A stretch of DNA of 64,000 bases from Pseudomonas monteilii. GTDB taxonomy: Bacteria > Pseudomonadota > Gammaproteobacteria > Pseudomonadales > Pseudomonadaceae. The notes beneath the pieces were generated by a model. That model ran no database searches and had not been told where the DNA came from. It saw only the letters and a program-made list of their open reading frames with translations. Each line of letters opens with the position of its first letter. Positions within the stretch are counted from its first letter, which is position 1. The stretch spans positions 434,001-498,000 of the forward strand of contig CP013997.1 of NCBI GenBank assembly GCA_001534745.1, in the 5' to 3' direction. A program made the position numbers and the translations under genes. Below, piece by piece: positions 33,222-41,274 of the stretch.

Positions 33222-33250
33222 GGAACTGGGCGTAAACCGCGACGTAGACG

Positions 33251-33766
33251 CTATTTCAGCTCGTACGCGTAGATTTTCTCGGCCTCCATCTGGTAGCCCG
33301 CCTGCGCCAGTTCGCTGGCGACCGATTTCACCTGCATCCGGCCCTCGATCCAATAGGGTTGGTAGAGGTCTTCGAGGCGCACGCCCATCTCGCTGACCAC
33401 ATGCACGATCTGGTTGGCCGGCGGCGGTGGCACATGGATGCAGGCGCCGTAGTACGGCACCAGCAGGAAGTCCGTGGTCCGGCCTTCCTCGCTCACCTCC
33501 AGCGGCACGATGTAGCCGGGCAGCTTCACCGCCTGGCCATCGAGGGCCTTGACCACCGGTGCATCGGGCGCCGGTTGCTGGGCGGCCGGTGCCCCTTCGC
33601 CACCCAGGGCGCTACCCAGTTGCGACAGGTCGTGCAGCGGGGCCATCTGCGGCACGATGACCGGTGCCCCTTCAGGGATCAGCTGCGGCCAGTCCAGCTC
33701 GCGGGGTTCGGCCGCCCAGAGCGGCGCCATGGCCAAGGCCAGTACCATCGACAGCACACGACGCAT
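33251..33766 (-). CDS. Exported DUF3299 protein of the zinc-linked ABC operon
   Basis: Function unproven. It is 171 aa from the ATG at 33766 with a signal peptide (VLSMVLALAMAPLWAAEP). The mature part has LPGYIVPLEVSEEGRTTDFLLVPYYGACIHVPPPPANQ, a DUF3299 signature with one Cys and a nearby His that could bind metal. It is the last gene of an apparent four-gene operon, 8 bp after the permease. In P. aeruginosa the equivalent block (PA4063-PA4066) is reported to be repressed by Zur. Confidence 0.82.
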   Translation of the reverse strand: MRRVLSMVLALAMAPLWAAEPRELDWPQLIPEGAPVIVPQMAPLHDLSQLGSALGGEGAPAAQQPAPDAPVVKALDGQAVKLPGYIVPLEVSEEGRTTDFLLVPYYGACIHVPPPPANQIVHVVSEMGVRLEDLYQPYWIEGRMQVKSVASELAQAGYQMEAEKIYAYELK

Positions 33767-33774
33767 GACGACCC

Positions 33775-35040
33775 TCACAGGTGAATGGACAAACCATCGG
33801 CCAACGATTGCCGGTAGGCACGCCAGGCCGGCACGCTGCCCATCAGCAAGGCCGCGCCCAGGATGATACCCAGCAAGGTCCATTCGTGGGCACTGGGCCA
33901 GGCCAGGGGCAGGAACAGCCCATAGTGGGCCTGTACGTAGCCTTGCGCCAGCGCGATGCCGACATAGAGCAGGGCCAGCCCGGCCAGGATGCCGACCAGG
34001 GCCAGGGTCAGCGCTTCGAGCACCAGCAGCCCCGCGATGTGCCAGGGGCGGGCGCCGACCGAGCGCAGGATGGCCATTTCCCGACGCCGTTCGTTGAGGC
34101 TGGTGAGAATCGCCGTGAGCATGCCGATCAAGCCGGTCAGTACCACGAACAGCGAGACCACGAACAGCGCCTGCTCGGCCGTGCTCATCAGGCTCCACAG
34201 TTCCTGCAGGGCGACGCCGGGCAGAATGGCCAGCAAGGGCTCGCCCCGGAATTCGTTGATCTCGCGCTGCAGGCTGAAGGTGGCGATCTTGCTGTTCAGG
34301 CCCAGCATGAACGCCGTGATGGCGGTCGGCTGCAGGTCCATGGTGCGCGCCTGATCCGCGCTGATCCGGCCCGCACCCCGCGCAGGCACACCGTTGTGCC
34401 AATCGACGTGAATGGCTTCCATGCCGGCCAGGCTGATGTGCAGCGTGCGGTCGACCGGGGTGCCGGTGCGCTCGAGGATGCCGACCACCGTGAAGGGTTT
34501 GTCGTCGTGCTTGACCAGGCTGATGGCCGCCACGCCATGGGCCAGTACCAGCCTGTCGCCCAGCGAATAATGCAGCGCCTCGGCCACGTCGGCGCCGAGC
34601 ACCACCTCGAACGGATCGTTGGCGAAGGGGCGGCCCTGGGCGATGTGCAGGGGCTGCTGGCGCGCATAGCGGTAGTGGTCGAAGTAGGCGCCCGTGGTGC
34701 CCATCACACGATAGCCCCGGTGCGAATCGCCCAGGGAGATCGGGATGGCCCATTTTACCCGCGGGTCGTTGGCGTAATGGGTGTAGCTGTCCCAGCGGAT
34801 GTTGTTGGTGGCGTTGCCGATGCGAAAGACCGAGTACAGCAGCAGGTTCACCGAGCCCGATCGGGCGCCGACGATCAGGTCGGTGCCGCTGATGGTGCTG
34901 GCGAAACTGGTACGAGCTTCGGTACGTACCCGTTCCACCGCCAGCAGCAGGCACACCGAGAGAGCGATGGCGAAGGCGGTCAGAAAGGCGGTGAAGCGCC
35001 GATTGGCCAGGCTGGCCAGGGCAAGACGGAGCAGGTACAT
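33775..35040 (-). CDS. ABC transporter permease, MacB/FtsX type
   Basis: Inner-membrane component, 421 aa from the ATG at 35040 (MYLLRLALASLANRRFTAFL). One N-terminal helix (about 18-38) is followed by a large periplasmic domain (about 40-285) and three C-terminal helices in the FtsX fold (LFVVSLFVVLTGLIGMLTAIL, ALTLALVGILAGLALLYVG and a last one near 395). This type works by mechanotransmission or lipoprotein handling, not classical import. The start overlaps the ATPase stop by one base. Confidence 0.88.
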   Translation of the reverse strand: MYLLRLALASLANRRFTAFLTAFAIALSVCLLLAVERVRTEARTSFASTISGTDLIVGARSGSVNLLLYSVFRIGNATNNIRWDSYTHYANDPRVKWAIPISLGDSHRGYRVMGTTGAYFDHYRYARQQPLHIAQGRPFANDPFEVVLGADVAEALHYSLGDRLVLAHGVAAISLVKHDDKPFTVVGILERTGTPVDRTLHISLAGMEAIHVDWHNGVPARGAGRISADQARTMDLQPTAITAFMLGLNSKIATFSLQREINEFRGEPLLAILPGVALQELWSLMSTAEQALFVVSLFVVLTGLIGMLTAILTSLNERRREMAILRSVGARPWHIAGLLVLEALTLALVGILAGLALLYVGIALAQGYVQAHYGLFLPLAWPSAHEWTLLGIILGAALLMGSVPAWRAYRQSLADGLSIHL

Positions 35041-35750
35041 CAAGCCTCCTGGGGCGTACTGGCGCGGTTGAGCTCGGCCAGCGACAGATGACGGTCGAAC
35101 AGGGGGGCCAGACTCTGGTCGTGGCTGACGAACAGCAGGCTGGCGCCCGCACTTTGGCATTCGGCGAAGAGCAGCTGGAGGAAGGCTTCGCGCGTGTCGG
35201 CATCCAGCGCCGAGGTGGGTTCGTCGGCGATGATCAGCTCGGGCTGGCCGATCAGGGCCCGTGCGGCTGCGACCCGTTGCTGCTGGCCGATTGACAGCGT
35301 GTCGGCCCGCCGCGTCTGCAGCGCCTCGTCCTTCAGTCCCAGGTGCGTCAGCAAAGCGGACGCGGCACGCTCCACGCTGCCATGCCGTTGCGAGGCACGT
35401 TCGGCGCGGCTGCGCGAGAAGCGGCAGGGCAGCTCGACGTTTTCGCGCACCGACAGGAATGGCAGCAGGTTGAACTGCTGGAAGATGTAGCCGGTGTGGT
35501 CGACCCGGAAGCGATCCCGGGCGCCCTGACCCAGCGCCTCCAACGGTTGCCCGAGCAGACGAACACTGCCGCGGTCTGGCCGGTTGACGCCGCCGAGCAG
35601 GCCCAGCAGCGTGGTCTTGCCGCTGCCGCTGGGGCCCTTGAGAAACAGGGTTTCGCCTGCCTGCAGGTCGAACGCGGCGATGTCCAGCAAAGGCGGCTGA
35701 CCTGGCCAGGCAAAGGACAGGTCACGCAACTCGATCAGCGGCGTCCCCAT
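35040..35750 (-). CDS. ABC transporter ATP-binding protein, LolD/MacB type
   Basis: ATPase partner of the downstream FtsX-type permease, 236 aa. Walker A is GPSGSGKTTLLGLLGG (about residues 39-54). The signature is degenerate as LSIGQQQRVAAARAL; Walker B is LIIADEPTSALD; the switch His lies in LLFVSHDQSL. The canonical SGGQ being SIGQ is common in LolD-like proteins. It is one base from the DUF2796 gene upstream, consistent with one transcript. Confidence 0.92.
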   Translation of the reverse strand: MGTPLIELRDLSFAWPGQPPLLDIAAFDLQAGETLFLKGPSGSGKTTLLGLLGGVNRPDRGSVRLLGQPLEALGQGARDRFRVDHTGYIFQQFNLLPFLSVRENVELPCRFSRSRAERASQRHGSVERAASALLTHLGLKDEALQTRRADTLSIGQQQRVAAARALIGQPELIIADEPTSALDADTREAFLQLLFAECQSAGASLLFVSHDQSLAPLFDRHLSLAELNRASTPQEA

Positions 35751-35751
35751 C

Positions 35752-36339
35752 TTAGAACGCGACCTTGGCCTGGGTGGCGGTAGCCTCCAGCCCCTTCTGA
35801 CCGTTGGGGCCTATGAGCTGGACGTGCAGCGTACGCGTGGCCGGGAAGTGCTGGAACAGAGGCGCCAGGTCGAGCTGGGTGAGGGCGCCCGGCGTGGTGC
35901 AGGTCAAGGCGTAGTGGGCGTGGATGTCGCTGTGCGCGTGCTCGTGCTCATGGGCATGCGCGTCGGGCTTTTCGTGTGCATGCTCATGGGCAGCGGGTGC
36001 CTGGCCGAAAAGAGGGCTTTCCAAGGTCTGCTGCGTGACGCTGCAGCCCGCGGCGTCGTTCAGGGTGAACAGGGTCCGTGGGTCGGCCAGTTGCTCACGC
36101 ACACGGGCCACCGTGGCCTTGTCCGCGTCGGAGGCGGCGGCATGCTCGAAGCCGACCAGGTTCATCGCCGGGCTGTCCAGTTCCAATTCGAGCGTGTTGC
36201 CATCGAGGGCCACGTTCAAGCTGGCAACCCCGTGCTCGTGGGCGCCAAGGGTACCGTGTTCGTGGTCATGCGCGTCGTGCGCGACGGCGGCGGTCAGGGG
36301 CAGCAACGCAAAAGGCAGGGCAAGCAACAGACGACGCAT
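35752..36339 (-). CDS. Histidine-rich periplasmic zinc-binding protein (DUF2796)
   Basis: It is 195 aa, with a signal peptide (LLLALPFALLPLTAAVAH) and two His-rich clusters: HDAHDHEHGTLGAHEHG just after cleavage, and a longer H/E/D stretch at about residues 117-142. These are likely zinc-binding sites. The P. aeruginosa homologue (PA4063) is reported as a Zur-regulated periplasmic zinc-binding protein. It is the first gene of the operon with the ABC pair and the DUF3299 protein. A Zur-like palindrome is upstream. Confidence 0.85.
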   Translation of the reverse strand: MRRLLLALPFALLPLTAAVAHDAHDHEHGTLGAHEHGVASLNVALDGNTLELELDSPAMNLVGFEHAAASDADKATVARVREQLADPRTLFTLNDAAGCSVTQQTLESPLFGQAPAAHEHAHEKPDAHAHEHEHAHSDIHAHYALTCTTPGALTQLDLAPLFQHFPATRTLHVQLIGPNGQKGLEATATQAKVAF

Positions 36340-36363
36340 GGAAAGACTCCGGGCACGGTAGGA

Positions 36364-36383
36364 TGTTACGTGATGTTATAACA
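36364..36383. promoter_or_regulatory. Putative Zur operator upstream of the zinc operon
   Basis: A 20-bp imperfect palindrome with TGTTA...TAACA ends and an internal perfect TGTTATAACA lies 25 bp before the operon's first start. It resembles the GTTATA/TATAAC core of Zur sites. The half-site spacing differs from the textbook site, so the assignment rests partly on the operon's identity. Confidence 0.42.
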
Positions 36384-36469
36384 AGTTTGGCGCAGGTGGC
36401 CAGTGCGTCTGGTGCCCATGACCCGCGCGTGGGAGCATGCCCTTCATTTGCGAACAGGAGGAACGACGC

Positions 36470-36826
36470 ATGAGAATTCGAGGCCAGATCGGGCCATGGC
36501 CGGTGGACCTGACCATCGACCTGGACCCAGCCGAATGGGCGCAATTGAAAGCGCAGGGTGAGGTGGAGACTGCCGGCACGGTCGCTTCGCCAACGCCAAC
36601 GCCAACGCCAACGCCGGTGCAACGGCCGGACGACGCGCAATGGCAGGCGGCCTGTACCGTGCTGGCCCAGGCCGGGCACATGACCGGGCCTGCCTTGCTG
36701 GAACACCTGGAAGGGCTGGCCGGCAGTACCGCCGCCGGCAAGCGCCTGCTGGTGCGGCTACGACACAATCCCAACGTCCGTGTGGAAAGTGGCGTGGATG
36801 CGCCGATCTACCACTGGGTCGAGTGA
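36470..36826 (+). CDS. Conserved hypothetical protein with a PT repeat
   Basis: Function unknown. It is 118 aa from the ATG at 36470, with a strong AGGAGG at 36456-36461. The N-terminal part (MRIRGQIGPWPVDLTIDLDP) is followed by a repeated Pro-Thr linker (about residues 41-49), encoded by a pure GCCAAC hexanucleotide repeat. A helical C-terminal half follows (GPALLEHLEGLAGSTAAGKR). It converges with the thioredoxin-like gene, 4 bp apart. Confidence 0.8.
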   Translation: MRIRGQIGPWPVDLTIDLDPAEWAQLKAQGEVETAGTVASPTPTPTPTPVQRPDDAQWQAACTVLAQAGHMTGPALLEHLEGLAGSTAAGKRLLVRLRHNPNVRVESGVDAPIYHWVE

Positions 36827-36830
36827 GCGA

Positions 36831-37703
36831 TCAGTACAGGGCAGCGAACAGCTTGCGTCGGTAGGTGCCGACCAAAGGGTGATCGTTGCCCAGCAGCTCG
36901 AACACCTGCAGCAGCGACTTGTGCGGCAAGCCTTCGCCATAGCCCCGGTTGCGCTGGAACAGCTTGAGCAGGCCTTCGAGGGCTGCCTCATACTGCTGAC
37001 GCGCCAGCTGCTGGATGCACAGCTGGTAGGCGGCTTCGTCATCGTCCGGGTTCTGCGCCAGTCGCGCCTTGAGGTCGGCGGCCTCCGGCAGGCTGGCGGC
37101 CTGGCGCAGGAAGGTCAGCTGGGCCTTGGCGCCGGCCAGTGCGGCCTTGTGCTCATCGGTCTTGACCGCTTCCAGCACCGTCTGCGCTTCATCCAGTTCG
37201 TTGCGCTCGGCCAGGCAGCGGGCGTAATAGATCAGGGCTTCGGCGTTGCTGTTGTCTTCGCCCAGCAGCGCGACCAGTATCGCTTCGGCCTCGGCGAAGC
37301 GGCTGTCGGCGAACAATGCCTTGGCCTGCTCCAAGGGCGAGGCAGCAGGTGCTTCAGGCCGTTGTACGTGGGGCTCGAGCAAGGCGCGGATCGCCGACTC
37401 CGGCTGAGCGCCCGAGAACCCGTCGACCGGTTGACCGTCCTTGAACAGCACCACCGTCGGCAGGCTGCGGATACCCAGCTGCGCGACGATCTGCTGCTCG
37501 GCGTCACAGTCCATCTTGGCCAGCAGCAGCTCGCCCTGGTAATCCTCGGCGATCTTGGCCAGCAGCGGCATCAGCGCCTTGCACGGTGCGCACCATTCGG
37601 CCCAGAAGTCCACCAGGACCGGCTTGTGGAACGAGTTCTCGATCACCAGCTGTTCGAACGTGGCGTCGGTGGCATCGAAAATGTACGGCGTCTCTTGGCT
37701 CAT
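36831..37703 (-). CDS. Thioredoxin-domain chaperone with TPR repeats (CnoX/YbbN family)
   Basis: It is 290 aa. The N-terminal thioredoxin fold (1-110) has the active site WCAPC with Cys38 and Cys41. The C-terminal two thirds are TPR-like helices (AEALIYYARCLAERNELDEA, EAAYQLCIQQLARQQYEAAL). E. coli YbbN/CnoX, a holdase working with DnaK and GroEL, has lost the first cysteine. Here both are present, so redox activity is likely. No signal peptide, so it is cytosolic. Confidence 0.9.
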   Translation of the reverse strand: MSQETPYIFDATDATFEQLVIENSFHKPVLVDFWAEWCAPCKALMPLLAKIAEDYQGELLLAKMDCDAEQQIVAQLGIRSLPTVVLFKDGQPVDGFSGAQPESAIRALLEPHVQRPEAPAASPLEQAKALFADSRFAEAEAILVALLGEDNSNAEALIYYARCLAERNELDEAQTVLEAVKTDEHKAALAGAKAQLTFLRQAASLPEAADLKARLAQNPDDDEAAYQLCIQQLARQQYEAALEGLLKLFQRNRGYGEGLPHKSLLQVFELLGNDHPLVGTYRRKLFAALY

Positions 37704-37734
37704 CGCGGCTCTCGCAAATCCTTGAATGGCACCA

Positions 37735-38394
37735 CTATAAAGGCTCGCCGCTGGCGTGGTACAGGCTGACGCGGCGGAATTCGTGCGGCTCGGCCAAGTC
37801 CGGCAAGGTCAGGGCGTCCAGCGTGCCGGGCGCCCGATAAAGGCGGTGGCGGAAGTCGCGGACCCGCGAGTCCGCCACCAGCGTGTCGCGGCTTCGCAGC
37901 GGGAACTGGTCGAGCAGGGGCAGGTTGGCGCGGTCGTACAGCACGTCGGCTGCCAGGATCAGGTCGAAGCCGTCCTGGTGCGCGAAAAAGTCCTCGCTGT
38001 ACTGCAGCTCGACGCCATTGAGCGCGGCATTGGCCCGACAGGCGCGCAACGCCAGCGGGTCGAGGTCGCAGGCCACCACCTCGCGTGCGCCGGCACGGGC
38101 GGCGGCGATCCCGGCAATGCCCGAGCCGGCGCCGACATCCAGCACGCGCTTGCCACGCACCCAATGCGGATGCTCGGCCAGAAAGCGCGCCAGCGCCAAC
38201 CCACTGGCCCAGCAGAAGCCCCAGTAAGGCGGTGTCTCGAGGATGCGCTGCGTTTCAGCCGGGCTGAAGGCGCGGTTCATGTCCTGCGCATCGATCAGCC
38301 ACAGGGCCAGGTCGCTGCCTGGAAGCGGCGTGACGCTCAGCTGCGCCTGGTCGATCACCTCGCCCAGGGCGCGTTGCAGGACGTCCAGGCCCAT
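37735..38394 (-). CDS. Class I SAM-dependent methyltransferase (ETFB lysine methyltransferase-like)
   Basis: It is 219 aa from the ATG at 38394, which overlaps the stop of the lipoprotein gene by one base. The SAM-binding motif I is VLDVGAGSGIAGIAAARAGA; a motif II acidic residue lies in VVACDLDP, and the post-motif is LILAADVLYD. The DVLYD and WASG features resemble protein-lysine methyltransferases of the ETFB/METTL20 group. The substrate cannot be set from sequence. Confidence 0.82.
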   Translation of the reverse strand: MGLDVLQRALGEVIDQAQLSVTPLPGSDLALWLIDAQDMNRAFSPAETQRILETPPYWGFCWASGLALARFLAEHPHWVRGKRVLDVGAGSGIAGIAAARAGAREVVACDLDPLALRACRANAALNGVELQYSEDFFAHQDGFDLILAADVLYDRANLPLLDQFPLRSRDTLVADSRVRDFRHRLYRAPGTLDALTLPDLAEPHEFRRVSLYHASGEPL

Positions 38395-38846
38395 CAAGGC
38401 GCGCGTTCGAAGCGCAGCGGGCCGGTCGCCTGGGTGTCAGGGCGCAGGATCGACTGCGAGGGCAGGTGCAGGATCAGCTGGCCCGACTGGCTGGCACGTC
38501 CGCGCAGCTCGACACGCGCGTCGGTCGGGAAGGCCTCGGGGTTGAAGCGCAAGGCGTAGGGCAGCGGCTGGCCCGTGCCGCTCAGCGTGCTGCTGGCCAG
38601 CAAGCGCTGCGGACGACCGCGGCTGTCGATCACCAGCAGGGCCAGCTCGACCTCGGCCCCTGCCGGCACCTCCAGCAGCGTACCGCTCAGCTCGCGCTGG
38701 TAGGCCGGCAGCGGCCCTGGCGTCTTGGGCGCCTCGGCGACCTTGGGCGGCGGCGTGGTGGGCGCCGGCTCGGTCTTGGGGCGGTCGCTGCCACAGGCGG
38801 CGAGCAGGCAGGCAAGGCTGAGCACGACGAGCGCGCGATGGTGCAT
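38394..38846 (-). CDS. YbaY-family outer-membrane lipoprotein
   Basis: It is 150 aa with a lipoprotein signal: hydrophobic LVVLSLACLLAAC with the lipobox Cys at residue 18. A Pro/Thr-rich linker (about 25-45) leads to a beta-sandwich domain (ELSGTLLEVPAGAEVELALLVID, ...RVELRGRASQSGQLILHLP). This matches the YbaY/pilotin-like family of uncertain role. It is co-transcribed with the methyltransferase and divergent from nrdR. Confidence 0.82.
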   Translation of the reverse strand: MHHRALVVLSLACLLAACGSDRPKTEPAPTTPPPKVAEAPKTPGPLPAYQRELSGTLLEVPAGAEVELALLVIDSRGRPQRLLASSTLSGTGQPLPYALRFNPEAFPTDARVELRGRASQSGQLILHLPSQSILRPDTQATGPLRFERAP

Positions 38847-38895
38847 GGGGGAGATCCTTCACGGGCAGATTTGACCGGATGGTACCGCCTTTGGC

Positions 38896-38923
38896 TTGTC
38901 TTGCCAGTGGGATGCGCTACCAT
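38896..38923 (+). promoter_or_regulatory. Possible promoter of the nrdR-rib operon
   Basis: TTGTCT (38896-38901) lies 16 bp before TACCAT (38918-38923), 30 bp upstream of nrdR. The consensus match is weak. No FMN riboswitch precedes this operon. Confidence 0.3.
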
Positions 38924-38952
38924 GGCCCTCCCTTTTTTTGTTGCCTGCCACC

Positions 38953-39417
38953 ATGCACTGTCCATTTTGCGGTGCCAACGACACCAAGGTCATCGACTCG
39001 CGCCTGGTTGCCGAAGGCGAACAGGTCCGTCGCCGACGCGAGTGCGTCGCCTGTGGCGAACGTTTCACCACCTTCGAGACCGCCGAACTGGTGCTGCCGC
39101 GGCTGATCAAGCAGGACGGCACACGTCAGCCCTTCGATGAGGACAAGCTGCGTGCCGGCATGCAGCGCGCGCTGGAAAAGCGCCCGGTCAGCGTCGAACG
39201 CCTGGAGGCCGCCCTGGCGCACATCAAGCACCGGCTGCGAGCCACGGGTGAACGCGAGGTCAAGTCGCTGGTGGTCGGCGAGCTGGTGATGGCCGAGCTG
39301 CGCAAGCTCGACGAGGTGGCCTACATCCGGTTTGCCTCCGTCTACCGCAGCTTCCGCGACCTCGAAGAATTCCGCGAAGAAATCGACCGACTGGCCCGCG
39401 AGCCGGCCAAAGAGTGA
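38953..39417 (+). CDS. nrdR: Transcriptional repressor NrdR
   Basis: Nucleotide-sensing repressor of ribonucleotide reductase genes. It is 154 aa from the ATG at 38953. The zinc ribbon is [17 protein letters not shown]...[12 protein letters not shown], with four cysteines. The ATP-cone domain follows ([20 protein letters not shown]). It heads the riboflavin operon, the usual proteobacterial arrangement. Confidence 0.97.
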   Translation: MHCPFCGANDTKVIDSRLVAEGEQVRRRRECVACGERFTTFETAELVLPRLIKQDGTRQPFDEDKLRAGMQRALEKRPVSVERLEAALAHIKHRLRATGEREVKSLVVGELVMAELRKLDEVAYIRFASVYRSFRDLEEFREEIDRLAREPAKE

Positions 39418-39419
39418 GC

Positions 39420-40550
39420 ATGTCCAGCCAGACCGCGATCCTCGACGCCCATTACATGGCCCGCGCCCTCGAACTGGCGCGCAAGGGGCTCTACAGCACC
39501 CACCCCAACCCTCGGGTCGGCTGCGTGATCGTGCGTGACGGCGAGGTGGTGGGCGAGGGCTGGCACGTGCGCGCGGGCGAACCCCACGCCGAAGTCCATG
39601 CGCTGCGCCAGGCAGGGGAGCGCGCGCAGGGGGGCTGCGCCTACGTCACCCTCGAGCCGTGCAGCCATCAGGGCCGCACGCCGCCCTGCGCCAACGCGCT
39701 GATCGAGGCGGGCGTGGCCCGTGTGGTGGCCGCCATGCGTGACCCCAATCCGCAGGTGGCCGGGCAGGGCCTGCAGCGCTTGGCCGCAGCCGGCATCGAG
39801 GTGCACAGTGGCGTGCTCGAGACCGAGGCGCGGGCGCTCAATCCTGGTTTTCTCAAACGCATGGAGCAGGGCCTGCCGTTCGTGCGCGCCAAGCTGGCCA
39901 TGAGCCTGGATGGCCGCACCGCCATGGCCAGCGGCGAAAGCCAGTGGATCACCGGCCCCGCCGCCCGCAGTGCCGTGCAGCGCCTGCGCGCCCGCTCCAG
40001 CGCCGTGCTGACCAGCGCCGCCAGTGTGCTGATGGACGGTGCCCGCATGACCGTGCGCGGGGCCGAACTGGGCCTGGACGCCGAAGGCACTGAATTGGCC
40101 TTGTCGCGACCGCCGGTGCGTATTGTGATCGACGGGCGTCTGCGCCTGCCGCTGGACGCGCCGTTCTACCAGGCCGGGCCCGCTCTGGTGGTGACCGCAC
40201 AACCGGTCGACCCGGCCTATGCCGCGGCGGGCCACGAACTGTTGAGCCTGCCTGGCGAGGCGGGCCGCGTCGACCTGGCGGCGCTGCTGAACGTGCTGGC
40301 CGCGCGTGGGTTGCACGAGATTCTGCTCGAGGCGGGTGCCGGCCTGGTCGGCGCCTTCGCCCAGCAGGGAGCGATCGACGAATACCAGCTGTTCGTCGCC
40401 GGCACCTTCCTGGGCTCCACCGCCCGACCGTTGCTCGACTGGCCCTTGTCGCGGATGGACCAGGCACCCCGACTGACCATCACCGACATGCGCGCCGTCG
40501 GCGATGACTGGCGCATCACGGCCATCCCCAAGGCGGCCGACGGCGTATAA
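39420..40550 (+). CDS. ribD: Bifunctional riboflavin deaminase/reductase RibD
   Basis: Carries out deamination and then reduction of the pyrimidine intermediate in riboflavin synthesis. It is 376 aa from the ATG at 39420; a GTG at 39414 overlapping the nrdR stop is an alternative. The N-terminal deaminase domain has zinc ligands in HAEVHAL and EPCSHQGRTPPC. The C-terminal reductase (about 150-376) has AKLAMSLDGRTAMASGESQW and the EILLEAGAGLVGAF nucleotide-binding strand. Confidence 0.96.
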   Translation: MSSQTAILDAHYMARALELARKGLYSTHPNPRVGCVIVRDGEVVGEGWHVRAGEPHAEVHALRQAGERAQGGCAYVTLEPCSHQGRTPPCANALIEAGVARVVAAMRDPNPQVAGQGLQRLAAAGIEVHSGVLETEARALNPGFLKRMEQGLPFVRAKLAMSLDGRTAMASGESQWITGPAARSAVQRLRARSSAVLTSAASVLMDGARMTVRGAELGLDAEGTELALSRPPVRIVIDGRLRLPLDAPFYQAGPALVVTAQPVDPAYAAAGHELLSLPGEAGRVDLAALLNVLAARGLHEILLEAGAGLVGAFAQQGAIDEYQLFVAGTFLGSTARPLLDWPLSRMDQAPRLTITDMRAVGDDWRITAIPKAADGV

Positions 40551-40590
40551 TCGCCGACACGCCGTACACGCCTTGCCCCGAGGAGGACTC

Positions 40591-41256
40591 ATGTTCACAG
40601 GCATCATCGAATCGATCGGCAGTATCCGCAGCCTGTCTCCACAGGGTGGCGACTACCGTGTGCACGTCCAGACCGGCAAGCTCGACCTGGGCGACGTCAA
40701 GCTGGGCGACAGCATCGCCGTCAACGGCGTCTGCCTGACCGCCGTGGAGCTGCCAGGCGACGGTTTCTGCGCCGACGTCAGCCGCGAGACCCTGGCCCGT
40801 ACCGCCTTCACCGAGCTGAAGAACGGCAGCCGCGTCAACCTCGAGAAAGCCCTGACGCCGACCACCCGCCTGGGCGGTCACCTGGTCAGCGGCCACGTCG
40901 ACGGCGTCGGCGAAATCATTTCGCGCAGCGATAACGCCCGCGCCATCCAGTTCCGCGTACGCGCACCCAAGGAGCTGGCCAAGTACATCGCCCACAAGGG
41001 CTCGATCACCGTCGACGGCACCAGCCTGACGGTCAACGAGGTCGATGGCGCCGAATTCGAGCTGACCATCGTCCCGCACACCCTGTCCGAAACCATCATG
41101 GCCGACTACCGCCCAGGGCGTCGGGTGAACCTTGAGGTCGACCTGCTGGCCCGTTACCTGGAGCGCCTGCTGCTGGGCGACAAGGCCGCCGAGTCGAGCA
41201 AGGGCAGTGGCATCACCGAAAGCTTCCTGGCCGCCAACGGCTACCTGAAATCCTGA
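40591..41256 (+). CDS. ribE: Riboflavin synthase, alpha subunit
   Basis: Dismutates two molecules of dimethyl-ribityllumazine to riboflavin. It is 221 aa from the ATG at 40591, with AGGAGG at 40581-40586. Two tandem lumazine-binding domains are visible: MFTGIIESIG...SIAVNGVCLTAVE and LGGHLVSGHVDGVGEI...SITVDGTSLTVNEV. It is called ribC in some Pseudomonas annotations. Confidence 0.97.
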   Translation: MFTGIIESIGSIRSLSPQGGDYRVHVQTGKLDLGDVKLGDSIAVNGVCLTAVELPGDGFCADVSRETLARTAFTELKNGSRVNLEKALTPTTRLGGHLVSGHVDGVGEIISRSDNARAIQFRVRAPKELAKYIAHKGSITVDGTSLTVNEVDGAEFELTIVPHTLSETIMADYRPGRRVNLEVDLLARYLERLLLGDKAAESSKGSGITESFLAANGYLKS

Positions 41257-41274
41257 TTGAGAAGGGGGTGCCGC

